A stretch of DNA of 49,668 bases from Akkermansia sp. (GTDB taxonomy: Bacteria; Verrucomicrobiota; Verrucomicrobiia; Verrucomicrobiales; Akkermansiaceae), in contig JAFQEF010000133.1 in the NCBI GenBank assembly GCA_017399165.1, forward strand, positions 1 through 49,668, in the 5' to 3' direction. The position numbers and the translations under genes were made by a program. Of this stretch, positions 35,248-43,594 are shown piece by piece; positions within the stretch are counted from its first letter, which is position 1; every line of letters starts with the position of its first letter. The notes below the pieces were generated by a model, which worked only from the letters and a program-made list of their open reading frames with translations, did not search any database and was not told where the DNA came from.

Positions 35248-35631
35248 TTACCAAACTTTAATATATTGATTATCGAGCGTTTCAATAAGCTCGTCATAAC
35301 AAGACTCCGCTATTTCTTGCGAACTATTTTGTTTCATTATTTTATTGCTGCTTATAATAGATAATAGAAAGTTTCCGTCCATTGTACCGGGAATCTCAAA
35401 TTTTATATACCAGCTATTTTTTTGTTCTCTCTTTATTTTATAAAACTCAAATAAGATTGGCGCAGAAACTTTTTCGGCAGAAAGATAACAATTTCCGTGT
35501 CTGAACTCTTCATAATTAGTGTCTACTCTTACCCCACAAAGATAAATAAAAATAATTACTATATCGTGCAATAAAACAAGCAAAGATACATATAGCAATG
35601 TTTTAACGATTCTGCTTAAACTAAATTTCAT
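35248..35631 (-). CDS. Hypothetical single-helix membrane protein, AT-rich islet
   Basis: A 127-residue protein from ATG 35631 (MKFSLSRIVKTLLYVSLLVLLHD); an earlier in-frame start adds six residues. One N-terminal hydrophobic helix anchors a domain of about 95 residues (NYEEFRHGNCYLSAEKVSAP, YIKFEIPGTMDGNFLLSIISSN). No family recognised. Codon use is strongly A/T-biased compared with flanking genes. It lies 20-40 nt downstream of a second AT-rich orphan in the same direction. Confidence 0.65.
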   Translation of the reverse strand: MKFSLSRIVKTLLYVSLLVLLHDIVIIFIYLCGVRVDTNYEEFRHGNCYLSAEKVSAPILFEFYKIKREQKNSWYIKFEIPGTMDGNFLLSIISSNKIMKQNSSQEIAESCYDELIETLDNQYIKVW

Positions 35632-35669
35632 ATAAGTATTGATCATCATGCTGAATTATTTTGCCTGTA

Positions 35670-36668
35670 TCATTTCATATACCTGCTAATGTCATCAGTA
35701 AAGCCTATAGACTCAAGCTTATCTTGATATTTTAACACTAGGTATTTGCTGATAAAATGTCTATTATCCAGTTCAAACAATAAAATGATTCCATGCTCGT
35801 TTTGTACCTCTTTTTTGAAACCGGATAATTTCTTTACATCTTTTGGCTTCATTTTATACAAGGCACAAGGATGAATTTTCCATAATTCTTTTTGCTTACC
35901 TGTATACCGGTTCATTCTTAAAAAGGGACTAGCGTGATTAAAGCAATAATCACTACAAAAACAATTTAAAAATAATAGATCATTTCCTCTTAATTGATAC
36001 GAAAATGGACTTATAAGTGCATTTGAGCGAGTCGAAAAATGATAATATAAGTCCAATACCTGCAATGTAATAGTTTCATCGATTTGACGTTCTTTTCGTA
36101 TTTTTAAGTACTCATTTTCAAATACTTTCTTCAATGATTCCGCTTTATAAGGAGTGTTTAAATGATGTGTTATATGATAAAAAGGATACCACTTCGGCAA
36201 TTCTTTGTTTATAAAGTGTGTATTGATAACATATTTAAGCGCATCATTATTATAGAAATTCATACTCTTCAGACGCCTATATTCAGCTGAAATTTTTGAA
36301 TCTATTTCTGCACATCTGCCTTTAAACTCTGTTTCAATAAACAACAAAGCTATGCAATGTTCTGAAAATTCATCTTTATTCTTAATAATCTCATTATCCA
36401 GTTGGTAATAGTCTTGATGTATTTGTTGATTTAATTTCAATAATTCAATTACTCCTCGTTTTGCATCTTCGATGTTTGATATATCTGCTAATACAGTTAG
36501 TAATTTTTTTGAATAAATGTTTTCTACGTTTTTTAAATACAAAGAAAAAGACACTTCTGTCTTAAGTGGTTCAATTTGAAAATACTCATTATGTTTTTTG
36601 TAAAAGATAGACGGAAAAAATAAAAATATAGCAATAAAAACTATAATGATGCATATGCATTTTTTCAT
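35670..36668 (-). CDS. Hypothetical signal-anchored protein, AT-rich islet
   Basis: A 332-residue protein with an N-terminal hydrophobic segment (MKKCICIIIVFIAIFLFFPS) followed by a largely helical, Lys/Glu/Asn-rich extracytoplasmic region. Four cysteines cluster in LLFLNCFCSDYCFNHAS and nearby HPCALYKM, which might bind a metal or form disulfides. No family recognised. The base composition is far more AT-rich than the neighbouring ychF. It is divergent from ychF and likely co-transcribed with the smaller orphan downstream. Confidence 0.68.
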   Translation of the reverse strand: MKKCICIIIVFIAIFLFFPSIFYKKHNEYFQIEPLKTEVSFSLYLKNVENIYSKKLLTVLADISNIEDAKRGVIELLKLNQQIHQDYYQLDNEIIKNKDEFSEHCIALLFIETEFKGRCAEIDSKISAEYRRLKSMNFYNNDALKYVINTHFINKELPKWYPFYHITHHLNTPYKAESLKKVFENEYLKIRKERQIDETITLQVLDLYYHFSTRSNALISPFSYQLRGNDLLFLNCFCSDYCFNHASPFLRMNRYTGKQKELWKIHPCALYKMKPKDVKKLSGFKKEVQNEHGIILLFELDNRHFISKYLVLKYQDKLESIGFTDDISRYMK

Positions 36669-36819
36669 GAAATTTCAGATATTTTAGAATACAAAAAGCG
36701 TATCCACCGATATGTTATGATAGGTTATAAGGTTCGCTTATTTGTAAAATAACAAAGGAAGAATAAAGTGTCAAGAACCTTTTTTATTCCATTAAAAAAA
36801 GAAAAATAAGATTTCGGGC

Positions 36820-36848
36820 TTTTCAAAGGGATTGAATTGAGGTATAAT
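36820..36848 (+). promoter_or_regulatory. ychF promoter, TTTTCA-N17-TATAAT
   Basis: A consensus -10 (36843-36848) that overlaps an in-frame ATG at 36847. The next ATG (36859) is 10 nt downstream, giving a leader of about 4 nt. This rules against the earlier start. Confidence 0.55.
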
Positions 36849-36858
36849 GGCGCGCGTT

Positions 36859-37980
36859 ATGTTACAAGCAGGTATCGTAGGGCTTCCGAATGTGGGTAAA
36901 TCCACTCTTTTTAACGCTGTTACACGCTCTCGCAAGGCAGAGGCAGCCAATTATCCGTTTTGCACCATAGACCCCAATGTGGGGATGGTAGAGGTGCCGG
37001 ATGATCGTTTGGCCGTGCTGGCAGAGATGCATAAGAGCCAAAAGATTGTGCCCGCCGCCATTGAGTTTGTAGACATTGCCGGCTTGGTGAAAGGTGCGGC
37101 AGAGGGCGCAGGCTTGGGCAACAAGTTCCTCTCCAACATTCGAGAGACAGATGCCATTGTGCAGGTTGTGCGCTGCTTTGAGAATGACGACATCATCCAC
37201 GAGCTGGGCAGTGTAGACCCTGTGCGCGATATCGAGATTATCAACGCAGAGCTGATACTGGCAGATATTGCCGCCATGGAGAAGCGCAAGGAGAGCCGCA
37301 TCAAAAAAGCCCGTGGCGGTGATAAAGAAGCCAAGGAGGAGCTTGCCCTCATTGAAAAACTGCTGCCGCATTTGGATGCCGGCAACCCGGCCATTACGCT
37401 GGATCTGAGTGATGATGAGCGCAAACTGTTGCGCAGCTTCTTCCTGCTGTCCGACAAAAAGAGCATTTTCGCCTGCAATGTGAGTGAGGATGAGCTGGCA
37501 GAGGCCGTTAAGGACCCGGACTCTCACCCCTATGTATCCGCCGTGCGCAAATATGTGGCAGAGCATCACCATGCAGAGGCCATTGTCATCTCCGCCCGCA
37601 TTGAGGAGGAGCTCTCTGAGCTGCCGCAGGATGAAGCCCTGCTCTTCCTCAACGATTTAGGGGTGGAGGACTCCGGCGTGAGTGACCTTATACGCGCCGT
37701 GTACCACCTGTTGGGGTTGCGCACCTACCTGACCACGGGTGTAAAAGAGACCAAGGCCTGGACCATACCTGCCGGGGCAAAAGCTCCGCAAGCAGCGGGT
37801 GTTATCCACACCGACTTTGAGCGCGGTTTCATTGCCGCGCAGGTGGTAGCCTATGAGGACTTGGTAGCCTGTGGCTCCCTCTCCAAAGCCAAAGAGCAAG
37901 CAAAACTGCGCATAGAAGGCAAAGACTACGTGGTGCAGGATGGCGATGTAGTGGAGTTCCGTTTCAACGTATCCAAATAA
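36859..37980 (+). CDS. ychF: Ribosome-binding ATPase YchF
   Basis: A 373-residue Obg-family protein that prefers ATP, associates with ribosomes and is linked to stress and translation initiation. G1 is GIVGLPNVGKST at the very N-terminus, G3 is DIAGLVKGAAEGAGLGNKFL, and the altered G4 is NVSEDEL (giving ATP rather than GTP preference). The C-terminal TGS domain includes TTGVKETKAWTIPAGAKAPQAAGVIHTDFERGFIAAQV. ATG 36859 (MLQAGIVG) matches family length. The glycosyltransferase gene follows after 6 nt, so the two share a transcript. Confidence 0.96.
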   Translation: MLQAGIVGLPNVGKSTLFNAVTRSRKAEAANYPFCTIDPNVGMVEVPDDRLAVLAEMHKSQKIVPAAIEFVDIAGLVKGAAEGAGLGNKFLSNIRETDAIVQVVRCFENDDIIHELGSVDPVRDIEIINAELILADIAAMEKRKESRIKKARGGDKEAKEELALIEKLLPHLDAGNPAITLDLSDDERKLLRSFFLLSDKKSIFACNVSEDELAEAVKDPDSHPYVSAVRKYVAEHHHAEAIVISARIEEELSELPQDEALLFLNDLGVEDSGVSDLIRAVYHLLGLRTYLTTGVKETKAWTIPAGAKAPQAAGVIHTDFERGFIAAQVVAYEDLVACGSLSKAKEQAKLRIEGKDYVVQDGDVVEFRFNVSK

Positions 37981-37986
37981 AACAGC

Positions 37987-38943
37987 ATGAACACCCCTGC
38001 GCCGGAGACCCTGTGCATTGTCATGCCCTGCTACAATGAGTCCGCAGGCATTCGGCAAACCGTACAGGCTGTGGAGGCTAAATTAGAAGCTCTGATAAAA
38101 GCCGGGCGTATTTCTGCAACAAGCTGCATGCTCTTTGCGGATGACGGCTCGCGTGATAACACCTGGGCTATCATTGAGGAGCTGCACGCGCAGCACCCCC
38201 GTGTCAAGGCCTCTGCCCTGGCCGGTAACAGAGGCAAGGAATACGCCCTGTTTGCCGGGTTGATGGAGGCAAAGGAACTTGCGGATATCGTCATCTGCAT
38301 GGATGCTGATTTGCAGCACGACATCAATGCCATAGATGATTTCCTGGACAAGCGCGCAGAGGGATACGAGCTGCTCTACGGGCTCAAAAAAAGCCGTGGT
38401 AAAGAGCCGTTCATTCGCAAAATAACAGCCCAATTGTTTTACAAGGTTATGGGTATGCTGGGTTCGCCCGTACTCAAGGGGCATGCAGACTACAGCCTCA
38501 TGACCAAGCAAGTGTTGCAGGCCCTCAGCGAATACGGGGAGAGCAACATGATGTTCCGTGCCCTGCTGCGCCACACAGGTTTCCGCCAAGCTCCCGTTTA
38601 TTTTGATGTATTAGAGCGCGAACAAGGAGAAAGCAAAATGAGCATGCGGCGTTTGCTCGGGCTGAGCATCAATGCCATTACCTCATTCTCCGTGGCACCG
38701 CTGCGCCTCATTGCTTGCCTGGGCTTACTCATCTTTATCGTCAGCCTCTTCATGGTGGCATGGGTTGTCACGGATTACTTCCGCCTGGGCACCCCTAACG
38801 GGTGGGCCACGCTTACCTGTAGTTTGTGGTTTTTAGGCGGCTTAGGCATGATGAGCCTGGGCATTATGGGCGAGTACCTCGGCAAAATGTACATGGAGAC
38901 CAAGAAACGCCCGCGTTATTTCATTAACAAACGCCTGCGCTGA
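37987..38943 (+). CDS. Family 2 glycosyltransferase (DPM1/GtrB-like)
   Basis: A 318-residue membrane-associated glycosyltransferase. The GT-A domain occupies residues 1-230 with VMPCYNESAG, FADDGSRDNT and the DxD-like MDADLQHD. Two transmembrane helices sit in the C-terminal part (RLIACLGLLIFIVSLFMVAW and the TCSLWFLGGLGMMSLGIMG segment). This layout is that of enzymes that transfer a sugar from a nucleotide donor to a polyprenyl phosphate on the cytoplasmic face. Donor and acceptor are not deducible. It is followed by a bidirectional terminator. Confidence 0.9.
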   Translation: MNTPAPETLCIVMPCYNESAGIRQTVQAVEAKLEALIKAGRISATSCMLFADDGSRDNTWAIIEELHAQHPRVKASALAGNRGKEYALFAGLMEAKELADIVICMDADLQHDINAIDDFLDKRAEGYELLYGLKKSRGKEPFIRKITAQLFYKVMGMLGSPVLKGHADYSLMTKQVLQALSEYGESNMMFRALLRHTGFRQAPVYFDVLEREQGESKMSMRRLLGLSINAITSFSVAPLRLIACLGLLIFIVSLFMVAWVVTDYFRLGTPNGWATLTCSLWFLGGLGMMSLGIMGEYLGKMYMETKKRPRYFINKRLR

Positions 38944-39011
38944 TTCAGTTAGAGGCTTGGGGCTCTCTTGTTGACAGATTAATTGGTAGTTGCGTGGCGA
39001 GCATCATACTC

Positions 39012-39046
39012 AAAAAGCCGTTCCCTTTGTTTGGGAACGGCTTTTT
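39012..39046. terminator. Bidirectional terminator
   Basis: A perfect 14-bp stem, AAAAAGCCGTTCCC (39012-39025) with GGGAACGGCTTTTT (39033-39046), loop TTTGTTT. The symmetric A/T ends give T-runs on both strands. It serves the ychF-glycosyltransferase unit from the left and the rpmB-side minus-strand genes from the right. Confidence 0.92.
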
Positions 39047-39098
39047 GATAATGTGTGCATCAAGCCTTTAGGCACGGCACTTACCTCTGCAACTACCC

Positions 39099-39326
39099 TC
39101 AGGTGGCAATGCTGAAGTGGCGCTGAATATCCGCAAAGATGCGATCACGAAGCGTACGTGCTTTCTCTATGTCCCGGGTACGCAGAGAGAAGCGCAGACG
39201 TTCGGCCGTAGCGTCAGGCTTGTGGACTGTGACGTGGCACCACCATACACCGCGGTTGTTCCACAGGTGGTGGTTGATATTGCCATCGTTAATACGAAGC
39301 GCGATTTTGGTTTGTTGTGATGTCAT
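39099..39326 (-). CDS. Small protein resembling an integrase arm-binding domain
   Basis: A 75-residue basic protein (MTSQQTKIALRINDGNINHHL, then WWCHVTVHKPDATAERLRFSLRTRDIEKARTLRDRIFADI). The pattern of a Trp-containing beta-sheet followed by R-x-S-L-x-T-R-D-x-x-x-A-R is what I associate with N-terminal arm-type domains of tyrosine recombinases. No catalytic recombinase domain follows, so it is either an orphaned fragment or a stand-alone DNA-binding protein. It is flanked by rpmB and the bidirectional terminator. Assignment is tentative. Confidence 0.6.
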   Translation of the reverse strand: MTSQQTKIALRINDGNINHHLWNNRGVWWCHVTVHKPDATAERLRFSLRTRDIEKARTLRDRIFADIQRHFSIAT

Positions 39327-39480
39327 TTTCGTAAAAGGTCAGTGCAAGGGGATTGCAGTTATTGTACTCTTAGCGAACATGCGCGCGGTTCGTTTGGGAA
39401 CAGCCCCGCGGCAGTCTCGTTTTTTTCTCGTAAGAGAGACAACACAAGGTGCCGCTACGTTCAAAAAAAAGTACAAAAAA

Positions 39481-39759
39481 TTAGTAAAGGATACCAGCCT
39501 TCTTGAGGGTATTGTAAGCACCGTTCTTGGAGATGGTGCGCAGGGCCTTGCAAGAAAGCTTCATACGGATGTAGCCACCGCGGCCACCGTTGAGCTCGGG
39601 TACCCATACACGCTTCTCCTGAAGGTTGGGATAAACGGTACGGTTAACAACCTTAGTAACGTGACGACCGATACCGCCCTTCTTCTTGGCGAGACCGGAG
39701 CGATGAATGCGGCGGCCCTTGTGCGGCATAGCAAACGTGATATTGCAGATTCTGGACAT
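39481..39759 (-). CDS. rpmB: 50S ribosomal protein L28
   Basis: A 92-residue L28: MSRICNITFAMPHKGRRIHRSG, then TVYPNLQEKRVWVPELNGGRGGYIRMKLSCKALRTISKNGAYNTLKKAG. The N-terminus and the NLQ-K-RVWVPE / KALRTI-K-G blocks are diagnostic. The zinc-type CxxC of some L28 proteins is not present. It is located far from rpmG, its frequent partner. Confidence 0.93.
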   Translation of the reverse strand: MSRICNITFAMPHKGRRIHRSGLAKKKGGIGRHVTKVVNRTVYPNLQEKRVWVPELNGGRGGYIRMKLSCKALRTISKNGAYNTLKKAGILY

Positions 39760-39794
39760 AAGATTTTAGTGCGGTTAAAGATTAGCGGAGCACC

Positions 39795-39822
39795 ATTATA
39801 CTCATTTTTTCTCATACGTCAA
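39795..39822 (-). promoter_or_regulatory. rpmB promoter, TTGACG-N16-TATAAT
   Basis: On the minus strand, -35 at 39822-39817 and -10 at 39800-39795. The leader to ATG 39759 is about 30 nt, a conventional length, in contrast to the leaderless-type promoters nearby. Confidence 0.75.
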
Positions 39823-39943
39823 GCAAAACATGTCATTTTCATCAAAAAACTTTTATCTGAGGGTAAAAAACTATCAAAAAAGCTCATTTTCAACGGTACG
39901 GGGGGCAAGTGTGTCTTAAACATAGTGCGTACGTACATAGAGC

Positions 39944-39972
39944 TTGAAAAATGGCCGTGTACGTGCTATTCT
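39944..39972 (+). promoter_or_regulatory. Bat operon promoter, TTGAAA-N17-TATTCT
   Basis: -35 at 39944-39949 and -10 at 39967-39972 with 17-bp spacing. ATG 39989 follows after 16 nt, giving a leader of about 10 nt with no Shine-Dalgarno. It is the only promoter I see for the 9-kb operon. Confidence 0.6.
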
Positions 39973-39988
39973 CCGGAACAGACAAACA

Positions 39989-40975
39989 ATGATGAACACA
40001 CAGGCATTCAATGAAGAAATAGCACGCAGCTCTGAGTGGGTGAGTGCTGTAAAAATGGAAATGGCCGGGGTGTTGGTTGGCCAGCAAAAGCTGGTGAACC
40101 GCCTCATCCTGAGTCTTCTTTGCAAAGGGCACGTATTGCTGGAGGGTGTACCGGGTTTGGCAAAAACCTTGTCGGTAAAAGCCCTGGCCGGCACCATGCA
40201 TGCGGCGTTTTCACGCATACAGTTTACCCCGGATTTGCTGCCGGCAGACTTGCTGGGCACCATGATTTACAACCCGGAGACCCGCCAATTCTCTGCCAAA
40301 AAAGGCCCTGTATTTGCCAATTTGATTTTGGCGGACGAAATTAACCGCGCCCCCGCCAAGGTACAGAGTGCCTTGTTAGAGGCCATGCAAGAGCGCCAGG
40401 TCACCCTGGGAGAGACGAGCTACCCCCTGCCCTCCCCCTTCTTGGTACTGGCCACACAAAACCCCATTGAGCAAGAGGGCACCTACCAGCTCCCCGAGGC
40501 TCAGTTGGACCGCTTCCTCTTCAAGATTATAGTAGATTACCCCGAGCGTGATGAAGAGTTGCAGATACTGAGCATGATGAGCCGCACGGGGGCCACCCCG
40601 CAAACCAAGCCGGTGGTATCCGTACAAACCGTAGAGGCCTCTCGCGCGCTGATGGACCGCATCTTCATAGACCCGGCCATAGAAAGCTACATCGTGGATT
40701 TGGTGCGCGCCACGCGTAACCCCGGCAAGGTGGACCGCCACTTGGAGGGCATGGTACGCGCCGGTGCATCTCCGCGCGCTACCATCAGCATTGCATTGGC
40801 TGCCAAGGCATTGGCATTCACCAAGCAGCGTGGCTATGTCACCCCGCAGGATGTCAAAGACCTGGCACACGATATTTTGCGCCACCGCATTCTGCTCTCT
40901 TACGAGGCAGAGGCCGCTAACATTACCAGCGACAGCATCATCGACAGCATCCTCTCTAAGGTACCTGTACCGTGA
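39989..40975 (+). CDS. MoxR-family AAA ATPase of the Bat operon
   Basis: A 328-residue MoxR ATPase. Walker A is GVPGLAKT (53-60), Walker B is LILADEINRAPAKVQSALLEAMQERQVTLG, sensor 1 is LATQNPIEQEGTYQLPEAQLDRFLFKI, and the C-terminal lid follows. MoxR proteins act as chaperone-like ATPases with von Willebrand factor A (VWA) proteins, here BatA and BatB downstream. Two adjacent ATGs (39989, 39992) are possible starts. The frame runs further upstream through the promoter. Confidence 0.94.
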   Translation: MMNTQAFNEEIARSSEWVSAVKMEMAGVLVGQQKLVNRLILSLLCKGHVLLEGVPGLAKTLSVKALAGTMHAAFSRIQFTPDLLPADLLGTMIYNPETRQFSAKKGPVFANLILADEINRAPAKVQSALLEAMQERQVTLGETSYPLPSPFLVLATQNPIEQEGTYQLPEAQLDRFLFKIIVDYPERDEELQILSMMSRTGATPQTKPVVSVQTVEASRALMDRIFIDPAIESYIVDLVRATRNPGKVDRHLEGMVRAGASPRATISIALAAKALAFTKQRGYVTPQDVKDLAHDILRHRILLSYEAEAANITSDSIIDSILSKVPVP

Positions 40976-40998
40976 TGAACTCCTGAAACACACCCGCT

Positions 40999-41892
40999 AT
41001 GGATAAGACGCAGGAAATCATGCAGAAAGTGCGCCGCATTGAGTTGACGGCGCGCAGGCTCACCACAGCCACGCTCTCCGGCCAATACCGCGCCAGTTTC
41101 CGTGGCCAGGGGTTGGAGTTTGATGACTTCCGCGAGTACCAACCCGGGGATGACCCTCGCTTTATCGACTGGAAAGTCACCGCCCGCACGGGCTCGCCGT
41201 ATGTGAGGCGTTTTCATGAGGAGCGTGAGCAGGTGCTGCTGTTGGCGGTGGATACCAGTGCCTCCATGCGCTATGCAAGCAGCAAGAGCAATTACTCCAA
41301 ACTGGAGTATGCCGCCCTTATCTCCGCCGTTTTAGCCTACAGTGCCGCACGCAACGGAGACAACGTGGGGCTGTTGCTGTATGGCTGCCACCCGCACTTT
41401 TACCTGCCCCCTGCCAAGGGAATGAAACAATGCCTGCGTATCATCCGAGAGATTATCTCCGTTGCAAACAGCGGGCAGGATGTCGGCATCGAAGAAGTGG
41501 CGGCAGAGATTCTGCGTACCCAGCGCAAGCGCACCATGTGCTTCCTCATCAGCGACTTCATGATGTCGGCAGATAAACAGGCCATCGGCAAGCTGAACTT
41601 CCGGCACGAGCTGATTCCCCTGCGCGTGGCAGATGCCATGGAGCTGGAGCTGCCGCAGGATGCCGGCACCGTGTGCATACAGGACCCCGAGAGCGGCACA
41701 CCCTACCACGTCAACCTCAGCTCCCCGGCAGTCAGAAAAGCCTACACCCGCGCCATGCTGGCTCACAGAGCGGAGTGGGAGGGCATTTTCACCCAACTGG
41801 GAATCGACATGCGAGACCTGCGCACCGATGCAGACTTTGTACCCGCCCTGCGTGCCTTGTTCACCCGCCGAAGCAGCCACTTTGCCCGCTGA
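40999..41892 (+). CDS. DUF58 domain protein
   Basis: A 297-residue protein with the DUF58 hallmark FREYQPGDDPRFIDWKVTARTGSPYVRRFHEERE near residue 35-70. A VWA-like fold follows (LLLAVDTSASMRYASS, with the metal-site D-x-S-x-S). It is a constant companion of MoxR and Bat proteins. It starts 23 nt after moxR. The stop overlaps the next start (TGATG), implying translational coupling. Confidence 0.93.
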   Translation: MDKTQEIMQKVRRIELTARRLTTATLSGQYRASFRGQGLEFDDFREYQPGDDPRFIDWKVTARTGSPYVRRFHEEREQVLLLAVDTSASMRYASSKSNYSKLEYAALISAVLAYSAARNGDNVGLLLYGCHPHFYLPPAKGMKQCLRIIREIISVANSGQDVGIEEVAAEILRTQRKRTMCFLISDFMMSADKQAIGKLNFRHELIPLRVADAMELELPQDAGTVCIQDPESGTPYHVNLSSPAVRKAYTRAMLAHRAEWEGIFTQLGIDMRDLRTDADFVPALRALFTRRSSHFAR

Positions 41893-42503
41893 TGCTCACC
41901 ATGATTACACTTGCACAAACACCGCAACCCACACTTGAGCAACCGCTAGATTTGCTCAACAGCATCCCCGAGCTTGAGCAGGGCATACCGGCAGAGGCTC
42001 TGGAGCCTGCCACCCTATCCCCCTGGTTATTATGGGGCAGCATTGTGGGCGTTATCATTGTTGCGGGTATTTTAGTGTACCTGCTGCTCAAAAAACGCAA
42101 ACACACACACCCTGCCCCCACGGCAGAGGAGGTTGCCCTGCAACGCCTGGAGGCATTGAAAACACAACAACCCAACCTGCGCACTTGCAGTTTAGAGCTC
42201 TCCATGATACTGCGAGAGTACTTAACCGGCAAGACGGAAGACCCCGCACTCTTTGAAACGCATGAGGAGTTCAGCCGCAGATTGGACGCCTTGTCTGCCA
42301 TACCGCGGGAGTGCCAATACGCCACGCGCATGCTGTTGGAGAAGTTTGCAGAGCTCAAATACGCAGGCAGGCAAGATAATGCCCCGCAGATGGTAACAGA
42401 GCTCATTAGCGAAACACAGGATACTATTTTAAACATACAAGAAGCCCAGCAAAGAGCCGCAGAAGCCGCAAAAGAGCTGGAAAAAGTTAAAAAATTATCA
42501 TGA
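41892..42503 (+). CDS. DUF4381-like single-pass membrane protein of the Bat operon
   Basis: A 203-residue protein. A short N-terminal region (LDLLNSIPELEQGIPAEALEP) precedes one transmembrane helix (LLWGSIVGVIIVAGILVYLLL). A cytoplasmic domain follows with SLELSMILREYLTGKTEDPALFETHEEFSRRL, typical of the DUF4381 family often found between DUF58 and BatA genes. It overlaps the DUF58 gene by one base and batA by four (ATGA). The upstream frame into the DUF58 gene is not used. Confidence 0.85.
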   Translation: MLTMITLAQTPQPTLEQPLDLLNSIPELEQGIPAEALEPATLSPWLLWGSIVGVIIVAGILVYLLLKKRKHTHPAPTAEEVALQRLEALKTQQPNLRTCSLELSMILREYLTGKTEDPALFETHEEFSRRLDALSAIPRECQYATRMLLEKFAELKYAGRQDNAPQMVTELISETQDTILNIQEAQQRAAEAAKELEKVKKLS

Positions 42504-43573
42504 TGACAAGCACCGCCAGCATCGTGACACTTGCCGCAGCAGAGACCGAGCGGTTCAGCAGAGACTTCATGTTTGCCGAGCCCGCTTGGTTATGGGCTTT
42601 GGTACTCATACCGCTTTTGGTACTGCTGCGCCGCCGCATGGGCACGGCAGCCGCCATACAACACCCGGGTTTGCGAGTTATAGCAGAGCACTTGCCCAAG
42701 CCCGCCACACTGGCCGGATTTATCGGCCCGGTGACCACGCTTTCGGCTGTTGCCTGCATCATCGCCGCACTGGCACAGCCGCAATGGAAAGAAACCCACA
42801 AAGAGCCCATTGCCAGCGGTATAGATATCATGATTGCCTGCGACCTCTCCGGCTCTATGGCAGAAAAAGATATGCGCTTAAAGGGCCGCATTGTGGACCG
42901 CCTCACCAGTGCCCAACATGTCATCAATGAGTTTATTAACAACCGCCCCAACGACCGCATGGGGCTGGTGGCCTTTGCGGGCAAAGCCAAGCTGTGCAGC
43001 CCGCTTACCATGGACCACGACATTCTGCGCCATAAGATAGACTCCTTTTACCTGGCGGATGTCAACCCCTTCGGGCAAATGATACGCCCCGGCTATATCA
43101 TTGAAGACGGCACCGCCATCGGCTCCGCCATCGCCTCTGCCGCCTCCCGACTCCATGACCGCAAGGAGACAAAATCCAAAATCCTCATCCTGGTGACAGA
43201 CGGCATCAACAACCGTGGCGAAATCGGCCCCCTAGAGGCAGCGCAAAGCGCCGCGGAGCTGGGTATACGCATTTACACCATTGCCATAGGTAGTGATAAA
43301 AGGTTATCCGGCCGCTTGGTTCAGCACGACACTATAGATGAAAAGTCCCTCAAAGAGATAGCAGAGCTCACGGGGGGCAGGTATTACCGTGCAGGCAGCA
43401 GCCAAAGCCTGGCAGATGCCTTTGCCGTTATCGACAAATTGGAGAAAACGGACTCCGATCCCCGCACTTTCGTGGTGTATGATGAACTTTTCTATTGGCC
43501 CATGGGGGCCGCAGCTCTTTTGTTGCTTATTGCATTGGGTGCGCACATGGTGTTACCCAAACCTGCACCGTGA
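42500..43573 (+). CDS. batA: BatA-type VWA protein
   Basis: A 357-residue membrane protein. It has two N-terminal hydrophobic segments (about 29-43 and 72-92) and a VWA domain with an intact metal-ion-dependent adhesion site, DLSGS (115-119). The downstream metal-binding Thr is probably in the MTMDHDI/DGTAIGSAIA region. One C-terminal transmembrane helix (WPMGAAALLLLIALGAHMVL) completes it. BatA takes part with BatB in an envelope complex linked to oxygen or stress tolerance in Bacteroides and to motility or virulence elsewhere. The biochemical activity is unknown. Confidence 0.92.
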   Translation: MMTSTASIVTLAAAETERFSRDFMFAEPAWLWALVLIPLLVLLRRRMGTAAAIQHPGLRVIAEHLPKPATLAGFIGPVTTLSAVACIIAALAQPQWKETHKEPIASGIDIMIACDLSGSMAEKDMRLKGRIVDRLTSAQHVINEFINNRPNDRMGLVAFAGKAKLCSPLTMDHDILRHKIDSFYLADVNPFGQMIRPGYIIEDGTAIGSAIASAASRLHDRKETKSKILILVTDGINNRGEIGPLEAAQSAAELGIRIYTIAIGSDKRLSGRLVQHDTIDEKSLKEIAELTGGRYYRAGSSQSLADAFAVIDKLEKTDSDPRTFVVYDELFYWPMGAAALLLLIALGAHMVLPKPAP

Positions 43574-43594
43574 TTTGTAACCTACACAGACAAC

